The notes below the pieces were generated by a model, which was not told the DNA's origin, ran no database searches, and worked only from the letters and a program-made list of their open reading frames with translations. 64,000 nucleotides of DNA. It comes from Gammaproteobacteria bacterium (GTDB lineage: Bacteria; Pseudomonadota; Gammaproteobacteria; Thiohalomonadales; Thiohalomonadaceae). The first letter of the stretch is position 1. Each line of letters begins with the position of its first letter. The position numbers and the translations under genes are program-made. The stretch is taken from contig JALOAT010000009.1 of NCBI GenBank assembly GCA_023228645.1, forward strand, positions 37,272-101,271, given 5' to 3'. Shown here one piece after another: positions 18,791-25,322 of the stretch.

Positions 18791-19734
18791 GCCGGGACTA
18801 TACAGCGGCCTTTCACAGCCCTAATCGACAATTAGCAATCCCCGTGCGCGCAATGAACATGCCTGCGCTCCTTCCGGCTCGAATGCCGGGATCCATGCGC
18901 GCGAACGTCAGTCGCTCCTGTGGAACATGCAGCAGGGATTTCCTGCGAACCTCCGCGGCGATGGCTTCGTCTCCACGCCGCCTGAACCGATCACCCACGC
19001 CTGTATCGAAGCGTTCGCCCGCAAAGATGCTGGCGCCGTCCGCACCGAATGGGCGACGCGGACCCGCGATGCTCGACGCGGCACCTCTGTCATGCATGAC
19101 GCTCAATAACGCCCCACCTGCGCCATTCACGCCAACTCCGACACGCCTCTTCCATTAGCGCGGTCCTGCACAAACACAACCTGTTGATCGTCCGCGTCTT
19201 TCATGGAAGTAAAAACCACGCCAACTCTGCGTTTTCGATGGCACTCGCCTTGCACTGGATAACAGCGGAGTAGTTCCCTCGCTCCAAACCCCGGCGTCCT
19301 CGCCAAGGGACGCATTCGGCGCAAGGAAGCGCCACTTGTTTCGCGGCGCGGAAAGTCCGAGCAGACCGGTGGCCAGCGGAAAACAAGCTTCCCTCTCATG
19401 GACAATTGATTAGGAATCCCTACGGTTTCAAACGAATTCCACATGCATTAGCAGTTCCGCATGAGCGAAGACTACGAGTGCGTGGACTGGTACTTCTGCA
19501 AGAAGCCGCTCTGACAGACGAGTGCCGGGCCACGGCGGCCGGCACTCACACAACTTGGCTTCTTTCTGGGGATTCACCCGTGAAAACGTTTACATCATCA
19601 CCCATCGCCGCCACGTTCGTCGGCACGGGTCAGGCCTCGGCCGCTGATCTGGATGTCACGCTGCGGACATCGCCCATGCGTGCGGCAGCGTGCGTGCCTG
19701 TACGTCGCCATCGCATCTTCCATTGATCACTGAT
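18791..19734. other. Decayed or noncoding region
   Basis: About 940 bases without a recognisable intact gene. A GTG-started frame at 19580-19726 begins VKTFTSSPIAATFVGTGQAS and looks like a signal peptide (AQAS/AADL type cleavage region) that runs into unrelated sequence. A 17-codon frame is at 19461-19514. A strong imperfect hairpin (GAGTGCCGG...CCGGCACTC) lies about 19520-19548. Together with the broken chemoreceptor next to it, this looks like the remains of a deletion. Confidence 0.5.
19580..19726 (+). pseudogene. Possible 5' fragment of an exported-protein gene
   Basis: GTG at 19580, preceded by GGGGATT, starts a 48-codon frame. The first about 23 residues resemble a signal peptide ending in QASA-ADLDV. 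After about residue 30 the sequence becomes arginine-rich and ends at the breakpoint with the chemoreceptor remnant. It is probably a truncated gene whose 3' part was lost. The original function cannot be told. Confidence 0.3.
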
Positions 19735-20680
19735 GCGTGGCTCCTGGATGGCCGCAGACATCTCGGTCACCGCCGTGACCACCTGATCGGTCTCCTGCTG
19801 CTGGCGCTCGACGCCTTGCAACGAGGAGCGCGTCACCTGCGACACGTAGTCTGCCGCCGACGCCAGTTGCGTCGTGGCGCCGACCACCTGCCGCATGAGT
19901 CCCTGGATGATCTCCACAAATGCGTTGAAGGCACGGGCCAGTTCCGCGGGCCCGTCGCGCCCTGTGGCAGGCAGCCGGCGCGTGAGATCGCCGCGCCCGT
20001 CTGCGATCTCACGCATGCTGCGGACCACCCGACACAGCGATCGCGACAGCCCTCGCATCATCCACGCCATGAGTCCAATGCCGGCCACGAGCGAGACGAG
20101 GGCCATGTCGAGACTGCGCTGGCGTACCTCGCCGCACTCGCGAGCACGTTCTGACCCATGACAGTCACGGCCCGTTGCTGTTCCGCGATAAGTCCGTCAA
20201 GAGCCTTGCGAATGGCCTTCCAATGCTGAGGCTCCTGCGCCGCAATGATCCGGTGGGCATCCACCGGACGGCCCTGCTCCACCGCGTCGAGTGCCTCGAC
20301 GCGCACGCGCTGGACGATGGCCCAACGTGCAGCGATGTCATCGAGGGTGGCACGGGCTGTGCTCGCATCCGCAGCGGTGAGGCGGCGCACCTGTTCGAGC
20401 CGTTCGCCGAACGGCTTTGCCGGTCTGCACCACCACGGGACGGGATTCACTCAGCGAAGGCTCGAAGATCTTGTTGCGCACGGCAAACCCGCCGAGCAGG
20501 CCACTCCCGTACATGGCATGCAAGGCGTCCATGCGCGCATTCTCGTGTTGCTGCAGCGCCGGAAATCGTCGACCGCGTTGCGGAGTCCGCTCAGTGCATA
20601 AGCCAGCGCGACAAGAAACAGTCAGCGACCGTAACGAACGCGGCCAGGATACGGACGGTATTGCTATGGGGATTGAACAT
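19735..20680 (-). pseudogene. Broken methyl-accepting chemotaxis protein
   Basis: Reading the minus strand from ATG at 20680 gives MFNPHSNTVRILAAFVTV, then frame changes lead to VALAYALSGLRNAVDDFR, then LQQHENARMDALHAMYGSG, then FGERLEQVRRLTAADASTAR, then the HAMP part LCRVVRSMREIADGRGDLTRR and the start of the signalling coiled coil (GVERQQQETDQVVTAVTEMS). At least three frameshifts are needed. The gene stops near 19737, losing nearly the whole signalling domain. Several lesions plus truncation indicate a true pseudogene rather than a sequencing error. Confidence 0.85.
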
Positions 20681-20837
20681 GAGCGGCGGATAGCGGAGAT
20701 TCCCGGTGTGGACCTATGGTCCATCGCCTGGAACGGTAATACAAGCGGAGTACTTCTGATGCCCGAGCGAGCCGTCCCACGGGAGGATGCACGAACGGGA
20801 CCGCGTCGCTATCTTACTAGGACGGGAGGGACAGCGC

Positions 20838-21353
20838 ATGGAACCGACCGACGAGCTCGTCGAGGTCACAGAGCGTGCAAACCGGCTGCGCCGGCGTTGC
20901 ATGGCCCGCTTGCTGCTGAGCGGCATCCTCACCTTGCACATTGCGCCTGCTGTCTTCTTCCCGCCGGTGCCGGTGCCTTCGGCACAGATTCTGCTGCTGG
21001 TCTTCGGGTTATTCTTCGCCGCATCGCTGGTGCGCTGGTTTCAATTGTGCGGCGCGCTGGCGGGACTGGAATTTTCGGGCTGGGCCTTCGACAACGAGGT
21101 GAGTGTGCAGCCGCGCCCCATCAACGGGCTCGACGAGCATCGGCCGTTGCCCGTCTGGCTCGTTCCGGACGCAGCGTCCCCGGCGCGGGACGCGCTCGTC
21201 GCGGCGGTGGACGAGGCCGTCGCCGGTCACGGCCCGCTCATGGTGCGGCGCAGCGAGTGCATCGCCGCGCACGGCTGCGTGACGGTGCACGACGCCGCCA
21301 ATCTGATCATGGCGGCACGCGGCCTGGCGCGCGGCCGGCAGGCTCAATCGTGA
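20838..21353 (+). CDS. Small inner-membrane protein of unknown function
   Basis: I chose ATG at 20838 (MEPTDELVEVTERANRLRRR), which has GGGAGGG 7-13 bases before it; the frame is open from 20787. The 171-residue protein has a charged N-terminus, two membrane segments at about 25-41 and 49-68, and a soluble tail with a histidine/cysteine pair (SECIAAHGCVTVHD) near residues 140-155. I do not recognise the family. Its 3' end overlaps the convergent NifX-like gene by 10 bp. Confidence 0.6.
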   Translation: MEPTDELVEVTERANRLRRRCMARLLLSGILTLHIAPAVFFPPVPVPSAQILLLVFGLFFAASLVRWFQLCGALAGLEFSGWAFDNEVSVQPRPINGLDEHRPLPVWLVPDAASPARDALVAAVDEAVAGHGPLMVRRSECIAAHGCVTVHDAANLIMAARGLARGRQAQS

Positions 21354-21739
21354 TGGCACCCGCAGCCTTGCCCGGCGTGATCGTGGCCGTGGTTATGTGA
21401 GGCGCGCATGTCCGGTGCCGGCAGCGGCTCGCCGTGCATCACGGCACGGGCCGCCAGGTAGGGGTTGCCTTCCGAGGTCACCAGCACATGGATGCCGCGC
21501 GAGGCGAGCTTGCGCGTGAAACCGAAGCCGCAGCTCTGGGTGATCACCACGTCGCAGCTGTCCAACGGGTGTTCGCCCACGCCGTCGAACTCATGGAACG
21601 ACAGTTCTCTGGGCAGGTCGATGCGCTCCATCTCAACGGGCTCGTTGCCGGGATCGCTTTCGAACACCATGAAGCGGCGCGTCTTGCCGGCATGCCCGGT
21701 GATGGTGCGGAAATTCTGACTGGTGATTGCGACTCTCAT
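21344..21739 (-). CDS. NifX/NafY-like metallocofactor-binding-fold protein with His/Cys tail
   Basis: This 131-residue protein begins MRVAITSQNFRTITGHAGKT, the fold start of the dinitrogenase iron-molybdenum cofactor biosynthesis (NifX/NifB C-terminal) family. It has the family stretch DVVITQSCGFGFTRKLASRG. The tail HNHGHDHAGQGCGCHHD is a dense metal-binding sequence. No other nitrogen fixation gene is in the window, so a general role in metal or cofactor carriage is more likely. Its ATG overlaps the stop of the upstream gene by 4 bp, so the two are co-translated. Confidence 0.75.
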   Translation of the reverse strand: MRVAITSQNFRTITGHAGKTRRFMVFESDPGNEPVEMERIDLPRELSFHEFDGVGEHPLDSCDVVITQSCGFGFTRKLASRGIHVLVTSEGNPYLAARAVMHGEPLPAPDMRASHNHGHDHAGQGCGCHHD

Positions 21740-22149
21740 CGTTGTTCCTCCACAAGTGAAGCGACCCAGCGGGCGACGGTGGCGTTCACATCTGCCGAGG
21801 GCGCTTCCAGGAAATTGACAACAAACTGCCTCTCCAACTCGGTGATGGCGATGGATAGCGGGCGCAGGGCCATGGCCGCCGGCCCCGGCAGACTGAGACC
21901 CAGGCAGAACACCACGTGGCGCGCCGCCAAGACTTCCGGGGCGATGTCGCCGCCCACTTCCCAGGTGTGCTCCAGATGATCGAAGACGGCGATGAGCCGA
22001 GCCTTCGGGTGTTCTTCGAGGCGGCGGAGGATGGCCTCCACCACGTCGTCCGCATCCTGGAACGGGCCAGGTTTCGCGATTTCGATGCCACAGACACAGG
22101 CCGGTTCCGCGACGGGCTTCCTCTCAAGCATCTGCACCTCCGCGTGCAT
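21736..22149 (-). CDS. DUF6858-like protein
   Basis: This 137-residue soluble protein has the stretches ARLIAVFDHLEHTWEVGGDI, APEVLAARHVVFCLGLSLPG and QFVVNFLEAPSADVNATVAR. These match my memory of the DUF6858 family, for which I know no function. Two cysteines sit near the N-terminus (CVCG). An inner start at MLERKPVAEP is also possible. It overlaps the NifX-like gene by 4 bp and may work with it. Confidence 0.6.
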   Translation of the reverse strand: MHAEVQMLERKPVAEPACVCGIEIAKPGPFQDADDVVEAILRRLEEHPKARLIAVFDHLEHTWEVGGDIAPEVLAARHVVFCLGLSLPGPAAMALRPLSIAITELERQFVVNFLEAPSADVNATVARWVASLVEEQR

Positions 22150-22365
22150 CCTGCAATGCGTTCCTGCGCCCTTGCCTTCGCATCTGGTTCACAGATACAG
22201 AACACCTCACGGGCGACATGGCGCATCAGGTCGGTTCAAAAACGGCTTCTTCCCATCCTGTTCCACAAGATGGCTGCCGCGGCGCATGCGTTAACAACGT
22301 GTTTGCTGCATTGGTCGCGGGCCGGCGCCATGCGCCACGCGCAGGCGGCGCGAGACGGTCCGCTG

Positions 22366-22956
22366 TCAGGCAGCGATGGCCGTGCGTCGCGGTGCAGGGA
22401 TGCGCCGGCCGTCGCGGGCGATCACCTCACGCAGGAAATGCGCCGCCATGCGGTAATACAGCGGCGGTTCGCTGGCGCGCAGGGCCGACGTGAAATGCGG
22501 CACCCACAGGGCAAGGTGGTCGTGCAGCAGGACGGCCTGAGTAGCGCGGGTTGGTTCAAGCGGCTCGCGATCGGCGAGATACGCCATGAATTCCAGTTCG
22601 GTGACCAGATGGTCGGAAGGCCGGCCGGCGTGGCGCTCCGCATCGAGGCCGTGGCGGCGCATGAGTGCGGAGACCTCGATGGCGCTACGCCCCGTCCGTG
22701 ACTGTTCTCCTTCGAGCCAGTATGAGCCGTAGGGCTGCACTCTGGGCTGGCCCGGCGCAAACAGCCGGGTGTGTTCGCTGCGCAGTGCCTCGATGTCTTG
22801 GTGCGCATCGGCGATCTCCAGCAGCGGCGCGACCCAACGGGCGTCCACCGGGGAACGGTAGATGATGCGCCACATGAGCGCACGCACGGCCTCGTGATTT
22901 TCCTGGCGCGGTGTGTCGAAAAGCGCTGCGCCGAGCAAGTAGAGATGAGCTCGCAT
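22366..22956 (-). CDS. TorD/DmsD-like redox enzyme maturation chaperone
   Basis: This 196-residue all-helical protein fits the TorD family: an N-terminal LYLLGAALFDTPRQE helix, LRSEHTRLFAPGQPRVQPYG with the E-x-T-RLF-P-x-P pattern, and a C-terminal DHLALWVPHF. TorD-like chaperones bind twin-arginine signal peptides or apo-molybdoenzymes before export. No molybdoenzyme gene is in the window, so the client is unknown. A good ribosome site (GGGGAG) precedes the ATG. An FNR-type box is centred about 80 bp upstream, so anaerobic or low-oxygen expression is likely. Confidence 0.8.
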   Translation of the reverse strand: MRAHLYLLGAALFDTPRQENHEAVRALMWRIIYRSPVDARWVAPLLEIADAHQDIEALRSEHTRLFAPGQPRVQPYGSYWLEGEQSRTGRSAIEVSALMRRHGLDAERHAGRPSDHLVTELEFMAYLADREPLEPTRATQAVLLHDHLALWVPHFTSALRASEPPLYYRMAAHFLREVIARDGRRIPAPRRTAIAA

Positions 22957-23000
22957 GGTGATCTCCCCTGGTGGTTCGGCCGAAAGATGGCCTGGGGAGG

Positions 23001-23006
23001 ATGCTA
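23001..23006 (-). promoter_or_regulatory. Possible -10 element of the TorD-like gene
   Basis: On the minus strand TAGCAT lies 33 bases from the centre of the FNR-type box. This is close to the geometry of an activator site at -41.5, with transcription starting near 22995. Confidence 0.4.
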
Positions 23007-23029
23007 GGGGGCGCCGTCATGCCGGCGCA

Positions 23030-23043
23030 TTGAAATTCATCAA
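23030..23043 (-). promoter_or_regulatory. FNR-type box upstream of the TorD-like gene
   Basis: TTGAAATTCATCAA matches the FNR/DNR consensus TTGAT-N4-ATCAA at 9 of 10 positions. It overlaps the last codons of the FNR-type regulator gene and lies about 80 bp ahead of the TorD-like start. Similar boxes can bind several FNR-family proteins. Confidence 0.65.
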
Positions 23044-23729
23044 TCGGCGCTGAGACGCTTCAGAGCGGCGAGGTCGCAACGGAAGCCGTGGCTGGATTCG
23101 GAGAGGAATCCCTTACGCTTGAGCTCGGCCACTACACGGCTCGCCGACTCTGTGGTGACGCCGAGCATGGCGCCCATGTCCTTGCGGCTGAATAGCGGAC
23201 ACAGTCCCACCCCGCTGTCGTCGACCACACGCAATAGCAGCCTCACCACCCGTTGGCGCGCGGAACCGGTGGAGAGTTCGGTGAGCCACGCCTCGGCCTC
23301 GCTCAGCGCACGGTGCCAGCGCCGCAGCAACTCCTGATGCAACGCAGGGTTTTCCCGATCGAGCCGGCTCAGCACGCTGAACGGCAGCCGGCACAGCTCC
23401 GCGCGCTGCACCGCGATGGCGTCGTGCTGATAGCGCTGGCCGAGCAGGCCTTCCAGACCCAGCACGTCGCAAGGCCGCACCAGCCGCACGATGCGCTGCG
23501 TGCCATCCGGGAGGTATTGCACCAATTTCACCACGCCCGAGCGCAGGGTGAAGGCAGCCGTGCCGGCACTGCCCATGCGGTACAGGGATTCACCCGGTGC
23601 AATCACCAACTCCTCGATACTGTCCTGCAATTCTTCCAGCAGGGGCTCGTCGAGGCCGGCAAACAGCACCGAACCGCGCATTGCGCAGAATCGGCAATCA
23701 GGTTCGCAGTGCTTGGGTTTTTCGCTCAT
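23040..23729 (-). CDS. FNR-type Crp family transcription regulator
   Basis: I chose ATG at 23729 (MSEKPKHCEPDCRFC), giving 229 residues; the longer open frame runs into a MITE. Three N-terminal cysteines (C8, C12, C15) and C113 in ELCRLPFSVL, which aligns with the fourth FNR ligand C122, could hold a 4Fe-4S cluster. The spacing C-X3-C-X2-C differs from E. coli FNR. The cyclic-nucleotide-like domain spans about 20-145. The recognition helix has E194-x-x-S197-R198, the FNR pattern that reads TTGAT. A matching box lies at the 3' end of the gene, ahead of the TorD-like gene. It is probably an oxygen or NO sensor. Confidence 0.88.
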   Translation of the reverse strand: MSEKPKHCEPDCRFCAMRGSVLFAGLDEPLLEELQDSIEELVIAPGESLYRMGSAGTAAFTLRSGVVKLVQYLPDGTQRIVRLVRPCDVLGLEGLLGQRYQHDAIAVQRAELCRLPFSVLSRLDRENPALHQELLRRWHRALSEAEAWLTELSTGSARQRVVRLLLRVVDDSGVGLCPLFSRKDMGAMLGVTTESASRVVAELKRKGFLSESSHGFRCDLAALKRLSAD

Positions 23730-23796
23730 GAAAGACAACCATGGAAGTCGCTGGATTGTAACCTGCTTTCGCGCTAAAAACCTGCCGGCATCGTTA

Positions 23797-23936
23797 CTAG
23801 GGAAACGCTGGTTTAATCGGCGTTTTCCGCGGCGCATGGATGTGCGGCCATTCTCGAAATGAAGGTGGGCGAAAACCACGCCTTTGCCCGCCGTGCGCTG
23901 AGAAAGCCAGGATGGCTTCATTCAGCGCTTTCTTAG
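23797..23936. mobile_element. MITE-like element, copy B1
   Basis: A 140-bp element opens with AGGGAAACGCTGGTTTAAT and closes with TTCATTCAGCGCTTTCTTAG, an imperfect terminal inverted repeat. Inside is a short palindrome (AGCCAGGATGGCT). It shares most of its length with the copy at 33646-33803. It lies about 70 bp upstream of the FNR-type gene start, so it may carry or disturb its promoter. Confidence 0.75.
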
Positions 23937-24047
23937 GGAGTTTTCGTATGTGCGCGGCGGGATACGGCTTCTTCGCCCGCGGCACACGCTGGTTTCGCTG
24001 CGCTTTATCCGGGCTACCTTTGCAATAAGAATCGAGGAAGCCCGGCC

Positions 24048-24203
24048 ATGATGCTGCTGCGTGTGGTCGCCACCGTGCTGATACCGCCCTTGGGCGTTTT
24101 TCTTCGCCACGGTCTGCGCCGGCAGTTCTGGCTGGCCCTGTTGCTCACATTGGTCGGCTACGTGCCGGGCGTGGTCTACGCGGTGTGGACCATCACCCGG
24201 TAG
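24048..24203 (+). CDS. YqaE/Pmp3-family membrane protein
   Basis: A 51-residue frame begins MMLLRVVATVLIPPLGVFLR and ends YVPGVVYAVWTITR. The two hydrophobic helices with IPPLGVFL and the loop to GYVPGVVYAVW are typical of the UPF0057/Pmp3 family of small stress-linked inner-membrane proteins. A ribosome site GAGGA (24034-24038) precedes the ATG. It is 30 bp upstream of ku and may share its transcript. Confidence 0.88.
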   Translation: MMLLRVVATVLIPPLGVFLRHGLRRQFWLALLLTLVGYVPGVVYAVWTITR

Positions 24204-24233
24204 GCCGCCTACGCCTCGAACAGGTCATCGCCC

Positions 24234-25136
24234 ATGCCACGCGCCATCTGGAAGGGCAGTATCAGTTTCGGTCTGGTCCACGTGCCCGTATCGCTCTACC
24301 CCGGGGAAAAACGTGACGAACTGCGCTTGTCCATGCTCGATGCGCAGGACTTCGCACCGGTGGGCTACAAGCGCATCAACAAGAACACGGGCGAAGAGGT
24401 ACCCAGCGAGCGCATCGTGCGCGGCTATGAGTACGAAAAGGGCGAATACGTGGTGCTCACCGGCGAAGACCTCAAGCGCGCCAACGTCGAGGCGACCCAG
24501 ACGGTGGAGATTGTAGACTTCGTGGACGCCGGCAAGATCGCCCTCACCTATTACGACCGCCCCTACTACCTCGAACCCCAGAAGCGCGGCGAAAAGGCCT
24601 ACGCCCTGCTGCGGGAGACCCTCAAGCGCACCGGCAAGGTCGGCATCGCCAAGGTGGTGCTGCATACCCGCGAACACCTCGCCGCGCTGGTGCCTCAGGG
24701 CGACCTGCTGCTTTTGGATTTGCTGCGCTACCAGGACGAGATCCGCCCCGCCGAGGCACTGAAGCTACCCCGGGGCGACGTGCAGGAACTCGGCATCTCC
24801 GACAAGGAACTGGCCATGGCGCAGACCCTGGTGGAGAGCATGGTGGACGAGTGGCACCCGGAGAAGTACCGCGACGAATACCGTGACGACGTGCTCAAGC
24901 TGGTGGACGAAAAACTGGCGGCGGGGCAGACACACGTCATCGAGACCGCTCCCGCCGAGGCGCCGCGGCGCGCCGAGGTCATCGATCTCATGACCCAGCT
25001 CAAGCGCAGCGTGGAACAGCGCCAGGCGCAAAGGAAGGTTGCAGCGGATGACGGCGGCCCACGCCCGGCGCGCCGACCACCGCGCCCGCGCCGCGCCACC
25101 GCGGCCAAGGACGGCGAGGACCGCCCGCGGCCCTGA
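24234..25136 (+). CDS. ku: Bacterial Ku, DNA end-binding protein
   Basis: Ku forms a ring on double-strand DNA ends and recruits LigD for non-homologous end joining. The 300-residue protein starts MPRAIWKGSISFGLVHVPVS, the standard bacterial Ku opening, and has YEYEKGEYVVLTGEDLKRA and TYYDRPYYLEP. The last about 45 residues are basic and rich in R, P and A, a tail often used for DNA sliding or LigD contact. It is followed by ligD after a gap holding a large inverted repeat. Confidence 0.97.
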   Translation: MPRAIWKGSISFGLVHVPVSLYPGEKRDELRLSMLDAQDFAPVGYKRINKNTGEEVPSERIVRGYEYEKGEYVVLTGEDLKRANVEATQTVEIVDFVDAGKIALTYYDRPYYLEPQKRGEKAYALLRETLKRTGKVGIAKVVLHTREHLAALVPQGDLLLLDLLRYQDEIRPAEALKLPRGDVQELGISDKELAMAQTLVESMVDEWHPEKYRDEYRDDVLKLVDEKLAAGQTHVIETAPAEAPRRAEVIDLMTQLKRSVEQRQAQRKVAADDGGPRPARRPPRPRRATAAKDGEDRPRP

Positions 25137-25137
25137 G

Positions 25138-25306
25138 GAAAAGAAGACTTGAACACAGAGGCGCAGAGACACAGAGAACACAGAGGAATTCATATGCGCC
25201 GGCGCCTCTCTCCGATGACATTCACCGCGCTGGTAACCGCACGCGCCCTTGAGTTCACCTCTGCGTCCTCTGAGTCTCTGCGCCTCTGCGTTGGGCCTTT
25301 TCTTCT
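25138..25306. repeat. Large inverted repeat between ku and ligD (family D)
   Basis: The left arm (25138-25186, GAAAAGAAGACTTGAACACA...) and right arm (25258-25306, ...GGGCCTTTTCTTC) are imperfect reverse complements of about 48 bases with a 71-base centre. The core CAGAGGCGCAGAGACACAGA belongs to a dispersed purine-rich family with other copies at about 8382-8428, 30203-30244, 31758-31806 and 47086-47113. Confidence 0.7.
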
Positions 25307-25322
25307 CCATCGGACCTAGCGG

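Noticed and set aside
21344..21739. Nitrogen fixation gene nifX
   Set aside because: Only the fold is shared. No nif structural or cofactor gene is in the window, and the His/Cys tail is unlike nifX.
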